A DNA stretch of 64,000 nucleotides from Mycolicibacterium hassiacum DSM 44199 (GTDB lineage Bacteria; Actinomycetota; Actinomycetes; Mycobacteriales; Mycobacteriaceae): positions 1,426,001 through 1,490,000 of the forward strand of contig NZ_LR026975.1 in the NCBI RefSeq assembly GCF_900603025.1, given 5' to 3'. The notes under the pieces are model-generated. The model did not search any database. It was not told the origin of the DNA and saw only the letters and a list, made by a program, of their open reading frames with translations. The first letter of the stretch is position 1, and every line of letters starts with the position of its first letter. The translations under genes were made by a program, and so were the position numbers. Below are positions 29,001 through 41,400 of the stretch, one piece after another.

Positions 29001-29130
29001 CGGCGACTCCATCACCGCCATGCGGTTGGTGGCGTTGGCCAATGATGCGTTGGATTGTGATCTTTCGGTGCGGGAGGTGTTCGAGGCGCCGACGGTTGCG
29101 GGGTTGGCGTTGCGGGTGGGTGTGGGGTCG
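26065..29130 (+). other. NRPS module 1: starter C - A1 - T
   Basis: The C domain (to about 27400) differs from all others in the cluster and contains HHIVTDG, so it is catalytically complete. It may acylate the first residue. The A1 pocket, read by alignment to the GrsA phenylalanine domain from memory, is Asp-Ala-Trp-Thr-Val-Val-Gly-Met-Cys-Lys, close to aromatic (Phe-like) codes. The A-T part lies in the G/T-rich repeat starting at 27421. Confidence 0.75.
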
Positions 29131-32100
29131 CGGCGGGTGGCGCCGTTGGTGGCGGTGGATCGGCCGGCGGTGGTGCCGTTGTCGTATGCGCAGCAGCGGT
29201 TGTGGTTCATTGATCAGTTGCAGGGGCCGTCGCCGGTGTACAACATGGCGGCGGCGTTGCGGTTGGATGGCCGGTTGGATGTGGCGGCGCTGGGTTCGGC
29301 GTTGGCGGATGTGGTGGCCCGGCATGAGTCGTTGCGGACGGTGTTCGTCGCCGATGGTGGGGTGCCGCAGCAGGTGGTGTTGCCGGCCGAGGGGGCGGAT
29401 TTCGGGTGGCGGGTCGTCGACGCCGCCGACTGGACCGAGCAGCGGCTCGATGACGAAATCGCTGCCGCCGCGCAGTACTGCTTCCGGCTTTCCGATGAAT
29501 TACCCATCCGGGCACAGCTTTTCACCCGTGCCGATCATCACATCCTGGTCGTGGTCATCCACCACATCGCCGCCGACGGCTGGTCGATGACGCCGTTGAT
29601 CGCCGATCTGCAGACCGCCTACACCAGCCGCTGCGCCGGGACCGGCCCCGACTGGGCGCCGCTGCCGGTGCAGTACATCGACTACACCCTCTGGCAGCGG
29701 GCCCAACTCGGCGACCCCGACGACGCCGACAGCCCCATCGCCGCCCAACTGGCGTACTGGGAGGAAACACTAGCCGGACTGCCCGAACGCCTCGAACTAC
29801 CCACCGACCGCCCCTACCCGGCCATCGCCGACCACCACGGCGACTCCGTCCCCATCACCATCAACCCCCAACTCCACCAACACCTCACCCACCTCGCCCA
29901 CACCCACAACACCACCCCCTTCATGACCATCCAAGCCGCACTAGCCCTCCTCCTCGCAAAAGTCGCGGGGACAGCCGATGTGGCCTTCGGGTTCCCGATT
30001 GTGGGCCGGCGCGATCCGGCGCTGGACGGGCTGATCGGGTTCTTCGTCAACACCCTGGTGCTCAGGGTGAATCTCGACGGAAACCCGACCGTCGCGGAGG
30101 TGTTGGACCAGGTGCGCCAGCGCAGCCTCGCGGCGTTCGAACACCAGGATGTTCCGTTCGAGGTGCTCGTCGAACGGCTCAACCCCACCCGCAGCATGAG
30201 CCACCACCCGCTGGTGCAGGTGGTCCTGGCCTGGCAGAACTTCGCGGGGGAGAACGTCGATGAACTGTCGGGGCGGCGCCTCGGTGACGTCGCGATCACC
30301 CAGGTGCCGGTCGACACCCGTTCTGCGCGGATGGACTTGTCGTTCTCGTTGGGGGAGCGGTTCTCGGAGTCGGGTGTGCCGGTGGGTATTTGCGGTGCGG
30401 TGGAGTATCGGACCGATGTGTTTGATCGGGTGACGGTTGAGGGTTTGGTGGCTCGGTTCGAGCGGGTGTTGGGGCAGATGGTTGCGGATGTGTCGCGGCG
30501 GGTGTCGGGGTTGGATGTGTTGGTTGATGGTGAGTGGGATCGGTTGGCGGGGTGGGGGTGTTGGCCGGTTGGGGGTGAGCGGGTCGCGCCGGGTGTGGGG
30601 GTGTCGATTACGGGGCGGTTTGCTGAGGTGGTTGGTGGTTGTGCGGGTGCGGTGGCGGTGGTGGATGGGGGCCGGTCGTGGACGTATGGGGAGTTGGATG
30701 CGGCGTCGAATCGGTTGGCGCACCGTTTGATCGGTGCGGGTGTGGGTCCGGGTGATGCGGTGGTGGTGTTGTTGGAGCGTTCCGCGGAGGCGGTGGCCGC
30801 GATTCTGGGAGTGCTCAAGGCGGGCGCGGTGTACGTGCCGATCGATCCGGTTGTGCCGGACGCCCGCATCGGCTTCATCGTCCACGACGCCACCCCGAAG
30901 GTGGTGGTGAGCGCACGTGAACTGACCGGCCGGATAGCGGGTTTCGGTGTGCCGGTGATCGATGTCACCGACCCGGGTCTGGCACGGTGTCCGGCGACTG
31001 CGCCGACGGTGAGCGTAGCGCCGGATGATCTGGCCCACATCATCTACACCTCCGGCACCACCGGGCAACCGAAAGGTGTGGCCGTCACCCACGCCAACGT
31101 CACCCGACTCTTCGACGGCCTCGACGCCATGTGGACGAGCCCGGACAACGTGTGGACCCAGTGCGCCTCGCTGGCCTTCGACTATTCCGTGTGGGAGATG
31201 TGGGGTGCGTTGCTGCACGGCGGCCGTCTGGTCGTGGTCCCGGACGCGGTGACCCACTCACCCGACGAACTCCAGGACCTGCTGGCCGCCGAGGGTGTCA
31301 CGGTGTTGAGCCAGACCCCCACCGCGGTGGCGATGCTGTCGCCGGAGCAGGTCGACACCCCCACGCTCGTCGTTGCCGCCGAAGCCTGCCCGACCGACGT
31401 GGTGAACCGCTGGGCACCCGGGCGGACGATGGTGAACGGCTACGGCCCCACCGAAACCACTGTCTACGCCACCCTCAGTGATCCGCTGGTGGCGGGGGTG
31501 TCGGTGGTGCCGGTTGGTCGGGCGGTGCCGGGTGCGGTGTTGTTTGTGTTGGATGGGTGGTTGCGGCCGGTTCCGGTGGGGGTGGTGGGGGAGTTGTATG
31601 TGGGGGGTCGGGGTGTGGGTGTGGGGTATGTGGGTCGGGCGGGGTTGACGGCGTCGCGGTTTGTGGCGTGTCCGTTCGCTGGTGTGGGTGAGCGGATGTA
31701 TCGGAGCGGGGATTTGGTGCGTTGGGGTGCCGATGGGCAGTTGCACTACCTGGGTCGGGCTGATGAGCAGGTCAAGATTCGTGGGTTCCGGATCGAGTTG
31801 GGTGAGGTCCAGGCCGCGTTGGCTGGCTGTGATGGGGTGGATCAGGCGGCGGTGATCGTCCGTGAGGACCGGCCGGGGGATAGGCGGCTGGTCGGTTATG
31901 TCACCGGGGATGCCGACCCGGGTGAGGTGCGTGCTGCTGTGGCGCAGCGGTTGCCGGCTTATATGGTGCCGGCCGCGGTTGTGGTGATTGATGTGTTGCC
32001 GTTGACGGTCAACGGCAAGCTTGACAAGCGTGCTCTGCCGGCACCGGATTTCGGTGGTGGTGGTTGTCGGCCGCCGTCGAATGCGGTCGAGGAGATCCTG

Positions 32101-35100
32101 GCCGGTGTTTTCGCTGAGGTGTTGGGCCTGGATCGGGTCGGGGTGGATGATTCGTTCTTCGATCTGGGTGGCGACAGTATTTTGTCGATGCAGGTGGTGG
32201 CGCGGGCTCGGGCGGCGGGTCTGCGGTGCCGGCCGAAGGACATTTTCGTTGAGCAGACGGTGGCGCGGCTGGCGCGGGTGGTCACCGTCGGTGACGGTGG
32301 TGTTGAGGGCGGTGATGACGGTAGCGGGTCGATCACCGCGACACCGATCATGCGGTGGTTGGCCGAGGTTGACGGCCCGACCGAGCAGTTCAATCAGGCG
32401 GTGGTGTTGACCGCCCCGGAGGGGGTTGCCGAGGCCGACGTCGTGGTGTTGCTGCAGGCGCTGCTGGATCACCATCCGATGCTGCGGTTGCGGGCCGAAC
32501 GCGGTGGCGGTGGTGGGTGGGTGTTGAGTGTTCCGGAGCCGGGGTCGGTGGATGCGGCGGGGTGTGTGCTTACCGTCGATGTGCTGTCGGCTGATGCTGT
32601 GCGGGCGGCTCGGGCCAAGCTCGATCCTGCGGCGGGAGTCGTGCTCAGCGCCCTGTGGGTGGTGTCGCAGCGTCGGTTGGTGGTGATTGTGCATCACCTG
32701 GCGGTGGATGCGGTGTCGTGGCGGATTCTGGTGGAGGATCTCAATATCGCCTGGGCGCAGCGTGTTCGGGGGCAGTCGATTGTGTTGGCGTCGGTGGGGA
32801 CGTCGTTTGCGCGGTGGGCGGCGTTGTTGGCTGAGCAGGCCACGGCCGAGTCGGTGGTGGGGTTTGCCGATGCGTGGAAGCAGATTACTGCGGCTTCGGC
32901 GATTCTGCCGTCGCCGGATCCGCGTGCCGACACCTATGCCACGGCGGGGCAGTTGGCGGTCGAACTCGACACCGATATCACCGAGCAGTTGCTCACGCGG
33001 GTGCCGGCGGCGTTTCACACCGGTGTGCATGAGGTGTTGTTGATCGCGTTGGCGATCGCGTGTGCGGAGTTCATCGGCAACGGTGCGGTGCCGATCGGTA
33101 TCGATGTGGAGACCCATGGCCGTGACAGTGATCTCGGTGTCGATGTGGATCTGTCGCGGACGGTGGGCTGGTTCACCACCAAACACCCTGTGGCGCTGGC
33201 CATCCACCGGCCCGCCTGGCAGAAGATCACCACCGGCGACCCCGACCTGGCGGCCCTGTTCAAACACGCCAAAGAACAACTGCGCACCCAACCCCCCGCC
33301 CACACCTACGGACTGCTGCGCTACCTCAACCCCACCACCGACCTCCCCCACACCCAACCCCCCATCGCCTACAACTACCTCGGACGTTTCGACACCGCCG
33401 AAACACAGTCGAACGACTACTGGAACATCGACAACGCGTCGATGACAACCACCAGAAGCGCTGCGGCGCTGACTGTTCCGTTGGGGCATGCGGTGGAGTT
33501 GACGGCTGGTGTGGCGGATTCGGGGTCGGGTGTGCGGTTGGCGGCGTCGTGGACGTGGGCGCGGTCGGTGTTGAGTGAGCAGCAGGTGGGGCGGCTCAGC
33601 CGGTTGTGGTGTGAGGTGCTGGCTGGGTTGTGTGCGTGTGTGGTGCGGGGTGGGGGTGGGCTCACGCCGTCGGATGTTGTTCCGGCGGTGTTGAGTCAGC
33701 GTCAGATCGAGGAGTTGGAGCGTCGGTGTGCGGTGGCCGACGTTTTGCCGTTGACGCCGTTGCAGCAGGGGTTGTTGTTCCATGCGGCTGCTGTCGGGGC
33801 TGACGGTGATGATGTGTATGCGGTGCAGTTGGATATCGAGTTGACGGGTCGGCTCGATGCCCAGCGGTTGCGTGCGGCGTTGGGGTCGGTGTTGCGGCGG
33901 CACCCGCATCTGGCCGCGCATTTCATCACCGACTACGACGAACCCGTCCAGCTCATCCCTGCCGATCCCCAACTGCACTGGACCTACGGTGACTTCGGTT
34001 CCGCGTCCGGTGTTGACGAGCAGCTCGATTCGCTTCGCGCCGATGAGCGGGCCGCGGTGCTGGATCTGGCTCGTCCGCCGCTGTTCCGGGCGGCGTTGGC
34101 GCGCACCGGATCCGACCGGTATCACCTGATCCTGACCAACCACCACATCATCCTCGACGGCTGGTCCGTACCCACGCTCGTAACCGAGATCTTCAACGCA
34201 TACCAGGGCCGGCACCTGCCGCCGGCCACCCCCTACCGGCGGTTCGTGTGCTGGCTGGCCGAACGCGACCACCACAGCGCATACACCGCCTGGCGGACCG
34301 CCCTCGCCGACCTCGACAACCCCACCCTCATCGCACCGGGACGCAGCATCGCCTCGATGCGTCGAGACGTCGTATGGTCCACGTTGCCGGAACCGATCTC
34401 GCGGGCCCTCGACGAGGTCGCGCGGCACACGCACAGCACGGTCAGCACGGTGTTGCAGGCGGCGTATGCGCAGGTGTTGATGATGCTGACCGGTCAGCAC
34501 GACGTGGTGTTCGGCACCGCCGTGTCCGGCCGGCCCGCCGACCTGCCGGGTGCCGAGGCGATGGTCGGGTTGTTCATCAACACCGTGCCGGTGCGGGCCC
34601 GAGCCACGGCTGTCACCACCGGTGCCGAACTTGTCGAACAGCTGCAGCGCTTCTACACCGACACCCTCGACCACCACCACCTGGCGCTGACCGACATCCA
34701 CCGCGCCGGCGGCCACGACCAACTCTTCGACACCCTCTTCGTCTACGAGAACTACCCGATAGACACCAGTTCTCTGAGCGTCGACGACCAACTCGCGGTC
34801 GCCGGATTCACCGCCTGGGAACGCAATCACTACCCGTTGACCATGCAGGTGCAGCCGGGCTCAGCACTCACCGTGCGCGTCGAACATGACGCCGATGTGT
34901 TTGATCGGGTGACGGTTGAGGGTTTGGTGGCTCGGTTCGAGCGGGTGTTGGGGCAGATGGTTGCGGATGTGTCGCGGCGGGTGTCGGGGTTGGATGTGTT
35001 GGTTGATGGTGAGTGGGATCGGTTGGCGGGGTGGGGGTGTTGGCCGGTTGGGGGTGAGCGGGTCGCGCCGGGTGTGGGGGTGTCGATTACGGGGCGGTTT

Positions 35101-38100
35101 GCTGAGGTGGTTGGTGGTTGTGCGGGTGTGGTGGCGGTGTCGGGTGGTGGGGGTGTGTTGACGTATGGGGAGTTGGATGCGGCGTCGGATTGGTTGGCGT
35201 GGCGGTTGATTGGTGTGGGGGTTGGTCGGGGGGATGTGGTGGGGGTGTTTTTGGAGCGGTCGGGGGTGGATGTGGTGGTGGGGTTGTTGGGGGTGTTGAA
35301 GGCGGGGGCGGCTTTTGTGCCGGTTGATCCGGTGGTGCCGGATGAGCGGGTGGGGTTGGTGTTTGGTGATGCGGGGGTGGGGGTTGTGGTGTCGTCGGGG
35401 GGTTTGGTGGGGCGGTTGGGGGGTTTTGGTGGGGTTGTTGTTGATGTGGCTGGGTGGCGGGATGGTGTTGGGGGTGTTGGTGTTTCGGGTTTGCCGCGGG
35501 TGGGGGCGGGTGATGTTGCGTATGTGATTTATACGTCGGGGACGACGGGGGTGCCGAAGGGGGTGGCGGTTTCGCATGGTGGGGTGACGGCGGTGTTGGG
35601 GGGTTTGGATGGGTGGTTGCCGTCGGGTGGGGTGTGGGCGTTGTGTCATTCGTTGGCGTTTGATGCGGCGGTGTGGGAGGTGTTTGGGGCGTTGTTGCGG
35701 GGTGGTCGGGTGGTGGTGGTGCCGGAGTCGGTGGTGGGTTCGCCGCGGGAGTTTGAGCGGTTGTTGGTGGCTGAGCGGGTGAGTGTGTTGACGCAGACGC
35801 CGTCGGCGGTGGGGGTGTTGTCGCCGCAGGTGTTGGAGTCGGTGGCGTTGGTGGTGGTGGGTGAGGCGTGTGCGCCGGAGGTGGTGGATCGGTGGGCGCC
35901 GGGGCGGTTGATGCTCAATGGGTATGGGCCGACGGAGACGTCGATGTGTGTGGCGTTGAGTGATCCGTTGGTGGCGGGTGGGCAGGTGGTGCCGGTTGGG
36001 CGTCCGGTGGGTCCGGCGGTGTTGTTTGTGTTGGATGGGTGGTTGCGGCCGGTTCCGGTGGGGGTGGTGGGGGAGTTGTATGTGGGGGGTCGGGGTGTGG
36101 GTGTGGGGTATGTGGGTCGGGCGGGGTTGACGGCGTCGCGGTTTGTGGCGTGTCCGTTCGCTGGTGCGGGTGAGCGGATGTATCGGAGCGGGGATTTGGT
36201 GCGTTGGGGTGCCGATGGGCAGTTGGTGTATCTGGGTCGGGCTGATGAGCAGGTCAAGATTCGTGGGTTCCGGATCGAGTTGGGTGAGGTCCAGGCCGCG
36301 TTGGCTGGCTGTGATGGGGTGGATCAGGCGGCGGTGATCGTCCGTGAGGACCGGCCGGGGGATAGGCGGCTGGTCGGCTATATCACCGGGGATGCCGACC
36401 CGGGTGAGGTGCGTGCTGCTGTGGCGCAGCGGTTGCCGGCCTATATGGTGCCGGCCGCGGTTGTGGTGATTGATGTGTTGCCGTTGACGGTCAACGGCAA
36501 GCTCGACAAGCGTGCCCTGCCGGCACCGGAATACAGCACCGGGCGGTATCGGGCCCCGACCGATGCGGTCGAGGAGATCCTGGCCGGCATCTACGCGCAG
36601 ACCCTCGGCCTGGAACGCGTCAGCATCGATGATTCCTTCTTCGACCTCGGCGGCGACTCCATCACCGCCATGCGGTTGGTGGCGTTGGCCAATGATGCGT
36701 TGGATTGTGATCTTTCGGTGCGGGAGGTGTTCGAGGCGCCGACGGTTGCGGGGTTGGCGTTGCGGGTGGGTGTGGGGTCGCGGCGGGTGGCGCCGTTGGT
36801 GGCGGTGGATCGGCCGGCGGTGGTGCCGTTGTCGTATGCGCAGCAGCGGTTGTGGTTCATTGATCAGTTGCAGGGGCCGTCGCCGGTGTACAACATGGCG
36901 GCGGCGTTGCGGTTGGATGGCCGGTTGGATGTGGCGGCGCTGGGTTCGGCGTTGGCGGATGTGGTGGCCCGGCATGAGTCGTTGCGGACGGTGTTCGTCG
37001 CCGATGGTGGGGTGCCGCAGCAGGTGGTGTTGCCGGCCGAGGGGGCGGATTTCGGGTGGCGGGTCGTCGACGCCACCGACTGGACCGAGCAGCGGCTCGA
37101 TGACGAAATCGCTGCCGCCGCGCAGTACTGCTTCCGGCTTTCCGATGAATTACCCATCCGGGCACAGCTTTTCACCCGTGCCGATCATCACATCCTGGTC
37201 GTGGTCATCCACCACATCGCCGCCGACGGCTGGTCGATGACGCCGTTGATCGCCGATCTGCAGACCGCCTACACCAGCCGCTGCGCCGGGACCGGCCCCG
37301 ACTGGGCGCCGCTGCCGGTGCAGTACATCGACTACACCCTCTGGCAGCGGGCCCAACTCGGCGACCCCGACGACGCCGACAGCCCCATCGCCGCCCAACT
37401 GGCCTACTGGCAACACACCCTCGCCGACCTACCCGAACGCCTCGAACTACCCACCGACCGCCCCTACCCGGCCATCGCCGACCACCACGGCGACTCCGTC
37501 CCCATCACCATCAACCCCCAACTCCACCAACACCTCACCCACCTCGCCCACACCCACAACACCACCCCCTTCATGACCATCCAAGCCGCACTAGCCCTCC
37601 TCCTCGCAAAAGTCGGTTCGAGTCGGGATGTGGCGCTCGGGTTCGCGATCGCCGGGCGCGGAGATCCGGCGCTCGACAAGCTCGTGGGATTTTTCGTGAA
37701 CCTGTTGGTGCTGCGCGTGCAGATCACCGGCGACCCGACCGTGGCGGAGTACCTCGAGCAGGTGCGGCAACGCAGCCTCGCCGCCTACGAACACCACGAC
37801 GTTCCGTTCGAGGTTCTCGTCGAACGGCTCAACCCCACCCGCAGCATGAGCCACCACCCGCTCTTCCAGGTCGCGCTGACCTGGCAGAACTGGGAGGACA
37901 ACGACCCCGTCGCAGGACTGCGCCTGCCCGGTCTGAGCGTCAGTTCCGTTCCGCTCCACACCCGCGCCGCACGCTGGGATCTGGCGTTCTCCCTGAGCGA
38001 GAGATGGAACGAATTCGGCGAACCGGCAGGGATTTGCGGTGCGGTGGAGTATCGGACCGATGTGTTTGATCGGGTGACGGTTGAGGGTTTGGTGGCTCGG

Positions 38101-41100
38101 TTCGAGCGGGTGTTGGGGCAGATGGTTGCGGATGTGTCGCGGCGGGTGTCGGGGTTGGATGTGTTGGTTGATGGTGAGTGGGATCGGTTGGCGGGGTGGG
38201 GGTGTTGGCCGGTTGGGGGTGAGCGGGTCGCGCCGGGTGTGGGGGTGTCGATTACGGGGCGGTTTGCTGAGGTGGTTGGTGGTTGTGCGGGTGTGGTGGC
38301 GGTGTCGGGTGGTGGGGGTGTGTTGACGTATGGGGAGTTGGATGCGGCGTCGGATTGGTTGGCGTGGCGGTTGATTGGTGTGGGGGTTGGTCGGGGGGAT
38401 GTGGTGGGGGTGTTTTTGGAGCGGTCGGGGGTGGATGTGGTGGTGGGGTTGTTGGGGGTGTTGAAGGCGGGGGCGGCTTTTGTGCCGGTTGATCCGGTGG
38501 TGCCGGATGAGCGGGTGGGGTTGGTGTTTGGTGATGCGGGGGTGGGGGTTGTGGTGTCGTCGGGGGGTTTGGTGGGGCGGTTGGGGGGTTTTGGTGGGGT
38601 TGTTGTTGATGTGGCTGGGTGGCGGGATGGTGTTGGGGGTGTTGGTGTTTCGGGTTTGCCGCGGGTGGGGGCGGGTGATGTTGCGTATGTGATTTATACG
38701 TCGGGGACGACGGGGGTGCCGAAGGGGGTGGCGGTTTCGCATGGTGGGGTGACGGCGGTGTTGGGGGGTTTGGATGGGTGGTTGCCGTCGGGTGGGGTGT
38801 GGGCGTTGTGTCATTCGTTGGCGTTTGATGCGGCGGTGTGGGAGGTGTTTGGGGCGTTGTTGCGGGGTGGTCGGGTGGTGGTGGTGCCGGAGTCGGTGGT
38901 GGGTTCGCCGCGGGAGTTTGAGCGGTTGTTGGTGGCTGAGCGGGTGAGTGTGTTGACGCAGACGCCGTCGGCGGTGGGGGTGTTGTCGCCGCAGGTGTTG
39001 GAGTCGGTGGCGTTGGTGGTGGTGGGTGAGGCGTGTGCGCCGGAGGTGGTGGATCGGTGGGCGCCGGGGCGGTTGATGCTCAATGGGTATGGGCCGACGG
39101 AGACGTCGATGTGTGTGGCGTTGAGTGATCCGTTGGTGGCGGGTGGGCAGGTGGTGCCGGTTGGGCGTCCGGTGGGTCCGGCGGTGTTGTTTGTGTTGGA
39201 TGGGTGGTTGCGGCCGGTTCCGGTGGGGGTGGTGGGGGAGTTGTATGTGGGGGGTCGGGGTGTGGGTGTGGGGTATGTGGGTCGGGCGGGGTTGACGGCG
39301 TCGCGGTTTGTGGCGTGTCCGTTCGCTGGTGTGGGTGAGCGGATGTATCGGAGCGGGGATTTGGTGCGTTGGGGTGCCGATGGGCAGTTGGTGTATCTGG
39401 GTCGGGCTGATGAGCAGGTCAAGATTCGTGGGTTCCGGATCGAGTTGGGTGAGGTCCAGGCCGCGTTGGCTGGCTGTGATGGGGTGGATCAGGCGGCGGT
39501 GATCGTCCGTGAGGACCGGCCGGGGGATAGGCGGCTGGTCGGCTATATCACCGGGGATGCCGACCCGGGTGAGGTGCGTGCTGCTGTGGCGCAGCGGTTG
39601 CCGGCCTATATGGTGCCGGCCGCGGTTGTGGTGATTGATGTGTTGCCGTTGACGGTCAACGGCAAGCTCGACAAGCGTGCCCTGCCGGCACCGGAATACA
39701 GCACCGGGCGGTATCGGGCCCCGACCGATGCGGTCGAGGAGATCCTGGCCGGCATCTACGCGCAGACCCTCGGCCTGGAACGCGTCAGCATCGATGATTC
39801 CTTCTTCGACCTCGGCGGCGACTCCATCACCGCCATGCAGGTCGTCGCCCGAGCCCGCGCGGTCGGGCTGCAGTTCCGGCCGCGCGATGTGTTCGTCGAA
39901 CAGACAGTGGCCCGGCTCGCCCATGTCGCCGTCGCCGCCGAGGCCCCCGGCGCCGACGACACCGGAACCGGGCCGATCACCCCGACCCCGATCATGCGGT
40001 GGCTGGCCGACATCGACGGACCGGTCGACCAGTTCAACCAAACCCTCGTGCTCACCGCTCCGGACACGGTCACCGAGGCCGACGTGATCGCGGTGTTGCA
40101 GGCGCTGCTGGATCACCACCCGATGCTGCGCCTTCGGGCGGACATCGACACCCCGGACGATGCATGGTCGCTGAGCGTCCCGGAGCCCGGCGCGGTCGAC
40201 GCGGCCCAATGCCTGCACACCGCCGATGTGCTGTCGACCGACACCGTGCACGCAGCCCGCGCAAAGCTCAACCCCGCGGCCGGAATCATGCTCAGCGCCC
40301 TGTGGGTCGCGCCCACCCATCAACTGGTGCTGATCATTCACCACCTGGCGGTCGACGGAATGTCCTGGCGAATTCTCATCGAGGACATCAACATCGCCTG
40401 GGCCCAGCAGCACCATCGACAGCCCATCGAACTCCCGCCCACCGGAACATCATTCGCCCGTTGGGCCACGCTGCTCACCGAACGCGCCCAGGCCGACCAG
40501 GTCACCAGGCACCTCGAGGAGTGGAGACGGGCCGCTGCGGCCTCCACCGGGCTGCCCGCCGTCCGTCCCGACGCCGACACCTACGCCACAGCGGGACAAC
40601 TGACGATCGACCTCGACCCCGACACCACCCGACAGCTGTTGACCGAAGTCCCCGACGCATTCCGCCTCGGCGTCCACGACGTTCTGCTGATCGCCTTCGC
40701 GCTGGCCTGTACCGAGTTCGTCGGCAACGGAACCGGACCCATCGCCATCGACGTCGAAGCCCACGGCCGCGACCCCGAGTTCGATCCCGAACTGGCAACC
40801 CGCGTCGACCTCACCCGCACCGTCGGGTGGTTCACCACCAAGTACCCGGTGGCCATCACCACCGGCCGACCGCGTTGGCACCAGGTCACCGCCGGCGACC
40901 GCGCCGTAGGCGAACTGGTGAAGAACGCGAAGGAACAACTGCGCCGCCTGCCTCACCCCATCACCTACGGGCTGCTGCGCTACCTCAATTCCGAAGCAGA
41001 CCTTCGCTCCGCCGACCCGGCCATCGGCTTCAACTACCTGGGCCGGCTGGGCGGCAATGCCCCCGACACACCCGACATCTGGCGTGTCGACCCGGACGGA

Positions 41101-41400
41101 ATGGCGCTCGCCGCGCTCGCCGCCGCGGCGGTGCCGACACCGCTGGCGCACACCCTCGAACTCGACGTCGCCACCATCGACACCGACCACGGACCACGGT
41201 TGCACGCCACCTGGACCTGGGCGCCGTCGGCCCTGGGACACAACGACGTCAACTGTCTCAACCAACTGTGGTGCGATGCACTCACCGGCGTCTGCGCTCA
41301 TGTGCGACGTGGCGGCGGCGGACTCACGCCGTCGGATCTCGGCGTCTCCCTCAGCCAGCAGCAACTCGACGAATTGCAGAGCAAATATGCGGATCGCTGA
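26065..41400 (+). CDS. Non-ribosomal peptide synthetase, four modules (C-A-T / C-A-T-E / C-A-T / C-A-T-E)
   Basis: Giant cytosolic assembly-line enzyme (5111 aa) that activates and joins residues 1-4 of an unknown peptide. C domains have HHxxxDG at residues 137, 1166, 2693 and 3716. A domains have YTSGTTG at 606, 1661, 3156 and 4211. Carrier serines lie in GGDS at 982, 2038, 3532 and 4587. E domains have HHLAVD at 2210 and 4759. The first C domain has no partner upstream, as in lipopeptide synthetases. A1, A3 and A4 are almost the same at DNA level. The ATG 26065 follows GGGGGAG. There is no docking domain at the end; the gene overlaps the next NRPS by 14 bp. Divergent ABC exporter genes lie upstream. 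The product is not recognised. Confidence 0.95.
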   Translation: MELGDRDLPLTRAQQEIWLAQKTGLFGTRWQLGEFTRIAGPIDPDLFEWAIQQTVREAEPLRAAFFEGNDTVVQRVIDDPQVELERFCLLDSDQPAADAYRQACAIQREPMPLTGPLYRFALMQTADDEFYFFACCHHIVTDGIGLSLVCHRIAEIYSAVAFGAPPSPSPFGPLRELVEHELSYEASEDYARDERYWTANLPPEGNARSGVRQPGDDQPEDPSPPIQLDPGAVSGAWQLAQRLGVRRASVITAACALLARAFDTESADVVIDFPVSRRVRPELQTVPGMMSGFVPLIVKTGATMAVDEFCRSVDVRIREALHHQRFPVHSIDPTAQLRASGQVSNRLVVNVIPYAPNDQLGGAPTTGTLTHAGPIDFGLVFFADGEQLYLNTVGPGRDRYFPGCTARELADLLERVLGQMVADVSRRLPTVDVLDAADRGRIEGFGRRSVVGGVGVSITGRFAEVVGGCAGVVAVSGGGGVLTYGELDAASDWLAWRLIGVGVGRGDVVGVFLERSGVDVVVGLLGVLKAGAAFVPVDPVVPEERVGLVFGDAGVGVVVSSGGLVGRLGGFGGVVVDVAGWRDGVGGVGVSGLPRVGAGDVAYVIYTSGTTGVPKGVAVSHGGVTAVLGGLDGWLPSGGVWALCHSLAFDAAVWEVFGALLRGGRVVVVPESVVGSPREFERLLVAERVSVLTQTPSAVGVLSPQVLESVALVVVGEACAPEVVDRWAPGRLMLNGYGPTETSMCVALSDPLVAGGQVVPVGRPVGPAVLFVLDGWLRPVPVGVVGELYVGGRGVGVGYVGRAGLTASRFVACPFAGAGERMYRSGDLVRWGADGQLVYLGRADEQVKIRGFRIELGEVQAALAGCDGVDQAAVIVREDRPGDRRLVGYITGDADPGEVRAAVAQRLPAYMVPAAVVVIDVLPLTVNGKLDKRALPAPEYSTGRYRAPTDAVEEILAGIYAQTLGLERVSIDDSFFDLGGDSITAMRLVALANDALDCDLSVREVFEAPTVAGLALRVGVGSRRVAPLVAVDRPAVVPLSYAQQRLWFIDQLQGPSPVYNMAAALRLDGRLDVAALGSALADVVARHESLRTVFVADGGVPQQVVLPAEGADFGWRVVDAADWTEQRLDDEIAAAAQYCFRLSDELPIRAQLFTRADHHILVVVIHHIAADGWSMTPLIADLQTAYTSRCAGTGPDWAPLPVQYIDYTLWQRAQLGDPDDADSPIAAQLAYWEETLAGLPERLELPTDRPYPAIADHHGDSVPITINPQLHQHLTHLAHTHNTTPFMTIQAALALLLAKVAGTADVAFGFPIVGRRDPALDGLIGFFVNTLVLRVNLDGNPTVAEVLDQVRQRSLAAFEHQDVPFEVLVERLNPTRSMSHHPLVQVVLAWQNFAGENVDELSGRRLGDVAITQVPVDTRSARMDLSFSLGERFSESGVPVGICGAVEYRTDVFDRVTVEGLVARFERVLGQMVADVSRRVSGLDVLVDGEWDRLAGWGCWPVGGERVAPGVGVSITGRFAEVVGGCAGAVAVVDGGRSWTYGELDAASNRLAHRLIGAGVGPGDAVVVLLERSAEAVAAILGVLKAGAVYVPIDPVVPDARIGFIVHDATPKVVVSARELTGRIAGFGVPVIDVTDPGLARCPATAPTVSVAPDDLAHIIYTSGTTGQPKGVAVTHANVTRLFDGLDAMWTSPDNVWTQCASLAFDYSVWEMWGALLHGGRLVVVPDAVTHSPDELQDLLAAEGVTVLSQTPTAVAMLSPEQVDTPTLVVAAEACPTDVVNRWAPGRTMVNGYGPTETTVYATLSDPLVAGVSVVPVGRAVPGAVLFVLDGWLRPVPVGVVGELYVGGRGVGVGYVGRAGLTASRFVACPFAGVGERMYRSGDLVRWGADGQLHYLGRADEQVKIRGFRIELGEVQAALAGCDGVDQAAVIVREDRPGDRRLVGYVTGDADPGEVRAAVAQRLPAYMVPAAVVVIDVLPLTVNGKLDKRALPAPDFGGGGCRPPSNAVEEILAGVFAEVLGLDRVGVDDSFFDLGGDSILSMQVVARARAAGLRCRPKDIFVEQTVARLARVVTVGDGGVEGGDDGSGSITATPIMRWLAEVDGPTEQFNQAVVLTAPEGVAEADVVVLLQALLDHHPMLRLRAERGGGGGWVLSVPEPGSVDAAGCVLTVDVLSADAVRAARAKLDPAAGVVLSALWVVSQRRLVVIVHHLAVDAVSWRILVEDLNIAWAQRVRGQSIVLASVGTSFARWAALLAEQATAESVVGFADAWKQITAASAILPSPDPRADTYATAGQLAVELDTDITEQLLTRVPAAFHTGVHEVLLIALAIACAEFIGNGAVPIGIDVETHGRDSDLGVDVDLSRTVGWFTTKHPVALAIHRPAWQKITTGDPDLAALFKHAKEQLRTQPPAHTYGLLRYLNPTTDLPHTQPPIAYNYLGRFDTAETQSNDYWNIDNASMTTTRSAAALTVPLGHAVELTAGVADSGSGVRLAASWTWARSVLSEQQVGRLSRLWCEVLAGLCACVVRGGGGLTPSDVVPAVLSQRQIEELERRCAVADVLPLTPLQQGLLFHAAAVGADGDDVYAVQLDIELTGRLDAQRLRAALGSVLRRHPHLAAHFITDYDEPVQLIPADPQLHWTYGDFGSASGVDEQLDSLRADERAAVLDLARPPLFRAALARTGSDRYHLILTNHHIILDGWSVPTLVTEIFNAYQGRHLPPATPYRRFVCWLAERDHHSAYTAWRTALADLDNPTLIAPGRSIASMRRDVVWSTLPEPISRALDEVARHTHSTVSTVLQAAYAQVLMMLTGQHDVVFGTAVSGRPADLPGAEAMVGLFINTVPVRARATAVTTGAELVEQLQRFYTDTLDHHHLALTDIHRAGGHDQLFDTLFVYENYPIDTSSLSVDDQLAVAGFTAWERNHYPLTMQVQPGSALTVRVEHDADVFDRVTVEGLVARFERVLGQMVADVSRRVSGLDVLVDGEWDRLAGWGCWPVGGERVAPGVGVSITGRFAEVVGGCAGVVAVSGGGGVLTYGELDAASDWLAWRLIGVGVGRGDVVGVFLERSGVDVVVGLLGVLKAGAAFVPVDPVVPDERVGLVFGDAGVGVVVSSGGLVGRLGGFGGVVVDVAGWRDGVGGVGVSGLPRVGAGDVAYVIYTSGTTGVPKGVAVSHGGVTAVLGGLDGWLPSGGVWALCHSLAFDAAVWEVFGALLRGGRVVVVPESVVGSPREFERLLVAERVSVLTQTPSAVGVLSPQVLESVALVVVGEACAPEVVDRWAPGRLMLNGYGPTETSMCVALSDPLVAGGQVVPVGRPVGPAVLFVLDGWLRPVPVGVVGELYVGGRGVGVGYVGRAGLTASRFVACPFAGAGERMYRSGDLVRWGADGQLVYLGRADEQVKIRGFRIELGEVQAALAGCDGVDQAAVIVREDRPGDRRLVGYITGDADPGEVRAAVAQRLPAYMVPAAVVVIDVLPLTVNGKLDKRALPAPEYSTGRYRAPTDAVEEILAGIYAQTLGLERVSIDDSFFDLGGDSITAMRLVALANDALDCDLSVREVFEAPTVAGLALRVGVGSRRVAPLVAVDRPAVVPLSYAQQRLWFIDQLQGPSPVYNMAAALRLDGRLDVAALGSALADVVARHESLRTVFVADGGVPQQVVLPAEGADFGWRVVDATDWTEQRLDDEIAAAAQYCFRLSDELPIRAQLFTRADHHILVVVIHHIAADGWSMTPLIADLQTAYTSRCAGTGPDWAPLPVQYIDYTLWQRAQLGDPDDADSPIAAQLAYWQHTLADLPERLELPTDRPYPAIADHHGDSVPITINPQLHQHLTHLAHTHNTTPFMTIQAALALLLAKVGSSRDVALGFAIAGRGDPALDKLVGFFVNLLVLRVQITGDPTVAEYLEQVRQRSLAAYEHHDVPFEVLVERLNPTRSMSHHPLFQVALTWQNWEDNDPVAGLRLPGLSVSSVPLHTRAARWDLAFSLSERWNEFGEPAGICGAVEYRTDVFDRVTVEGLVARFERVLGQMVADVSRRVSGLDVLVDGEWDRLAGWGCWPVGGERVAPGVGVSITGRFAEVVGGCAGVVAVSGGGGVLTYGELDAASDWLAWRLIGVGVGRGDVVGVFLERSGVDVVVGLLGVLKAGAAFVPVDPVVPDERVGLVFGDAGVGVVVSSGGLVGRLGGFGGVVVDVAGWRDGVGGVGVSGLPRVGAGDVAYVIYTSGTTGVPKGVAVSHGGVTAVLGGLDGWLPSGGVWALCHSLAFDAAVWEVFGALLRGGRVVVVPESVVGSPREFERLLVAERVSVLTQTPSAVGVLSPQVLESVALVVVGEACAPEVVDRWAPGRLMLNGYGPTETSMCVALSDPLVAGGQVVPVGRPVGPAVLFVLDGWLRPVPVGVVGELYVGGRGVGVGYVGRAGLTASRFVACPFAGVGERMYRSGDLVRWGADGQLVYLGRADEQVKIRGFRIELGEVQAALAGCDGVDQAAVIVREDRPGDRRLVGYITGDADPGEVRAAVAQRLPAYMVPAAVVVIDVLPLTVNGKLDKRALPAPEYSTGRYRAPTDAVEEILAGIYAQTLGLERVSIDDSFFDLGGDSITAMQVVARARAVGLQFRPRDVFVEQTVARLAHVAVAAEAPGADDTGTGPITPTPIMRWLADIDGPVDQFNQTLVLTAPDTVTEADVIAVLQALLDHHPMLRLRADIDTPDDAWSLSVPEPGAVDAAQCLHTADVLSTDTVHAARAKLNPAAGIMLSALWVAPTHQLVLIIHHLAVDGMSWRILIEDINIAWAQQHHRQPIELPPTGTSFARWATLLTERAQADQVTRHLEEWRRAAAASTGLPAVRPDADTYATAGQLTIDLDPDTTRQLLTEVPDAFRLGVHDVLLIAFALACTEFVGNGTGPIAIDVEAHGRDPEFDPELATRVDLTRTVGWFTTKYPVAITTGRPRWHQVTAGDRAVGELVKNAKEQLRRLPHPITYGLLRYLNSEADLRSADPAIGFNYLGRLGGNAPDTPDIWRVDPDGMALAALAAAAVPTPLAHTLELDVATIDTDHGPRLHATWTWAPSALGHNDVNCLNQLWCDALTGVCAHVRRGGGGLTPSDLGVSLSQQQLDELQSKYADR
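27421..29965 (+). repeat. NRPS cassette alpha, copy 1 (A1-T-C2)
   Basis: 2545 bp that is near-identical to 35071-37615 (offset 7650 bp), with only a few differences, such as a GAA/GAT codon near 27690 and a short stretch near 29752-29780. The first 1.4 kb is extremely poor in C and rich in G and T on the + strand; the last 170 bp is the reverse, rich in C and A. Confidence 0.9.
29131..33720 (+). other. NRPS module 2: C - A2 - T - E
   Basis: The LCL-type C domain accepts an L-residue, in line with no E in module 1. The A2 pocket reads Asp-Tyr-Trp-Ser-Val-Ala-Gly-Val-Tyr-Lys; I cannot assign a substrate. The E domain ([22 protein letters not shown]) makes residue 2 a D-amino acid. The whole A-T-E block is repeated in module 6. 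Confidence 0.75.
30343..33387 (+). repeat. NRPS cassette beta, copy 1 (C2 end-A2-T-E2)
   Basis: 3045 bp almost identical to 45623-48667 in the second NRPS gene (offset 15280 bp); I noticed a single base difference near 30362. It ends in the E domain just after YNYLGR. Confidence 0.9.
33475..34166 (+). repeat. NRPS cassette delta, copy 1 (E end-C3 start)
   Basis: 692 bp that matches 48770-49461 (offset 15295 bp), ending right after the C-domain core LDGWS. It joins the end of E to the first half of the DCL domain. Confidence 0.85.
33721..36780 (+). other. NRPS module 3: C(DCL) - A3 - T
   Basis: The C domain begins [13 protein letters not shown] with NHHIILDG, the type that follows an E domain and accepts a D-residue. 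A3 is nearly the same as A1, so the same (probably aromatic) amino acid is expected. Confidence 0.75.
35071..37615 (+). repeat. NRPS cassette alpha, copy 2 (A3-T-C4)
   Basis: Second copy of the 2545-bp cassette at 27421. Identity with copy 3 also extends upstream through the shared linker starting at 34894. Confidence 0.9.
36781..41397 (+). other. NRPS module 4: C - A4 - T - E
   Basis: LCL-type C domain, A4 again nearly the same as A1 and A3, then a T domain and an E domain ([10 protein letters not shown]) whose DNA is C-rich and clearly different from the E domains of modules 2 and 6. It predicts a D-residue at position 4. Confidence 0.75.
38236..39838 (+). repeat. NRPS cassette alpha, copy 3 (A4-T)
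   Basis: About 1.6 kb (1.78 kb with the upstream linker from 38059) near-identical to 35071-36673, offset 3165 bp. Identity ends abruptly inside the T domain, just after GGDSITAM, where the E-type carrier sequence begins. Confidence 0.9.

Noticed and set aside
41057..41386. N-terminal extension of the second NRPS to 41057
   Set aside because: It would read the end of the first NRPS in another frame; the product is Pro/Arg/Ser-rich, and the C domain begins right after ATG 41387.
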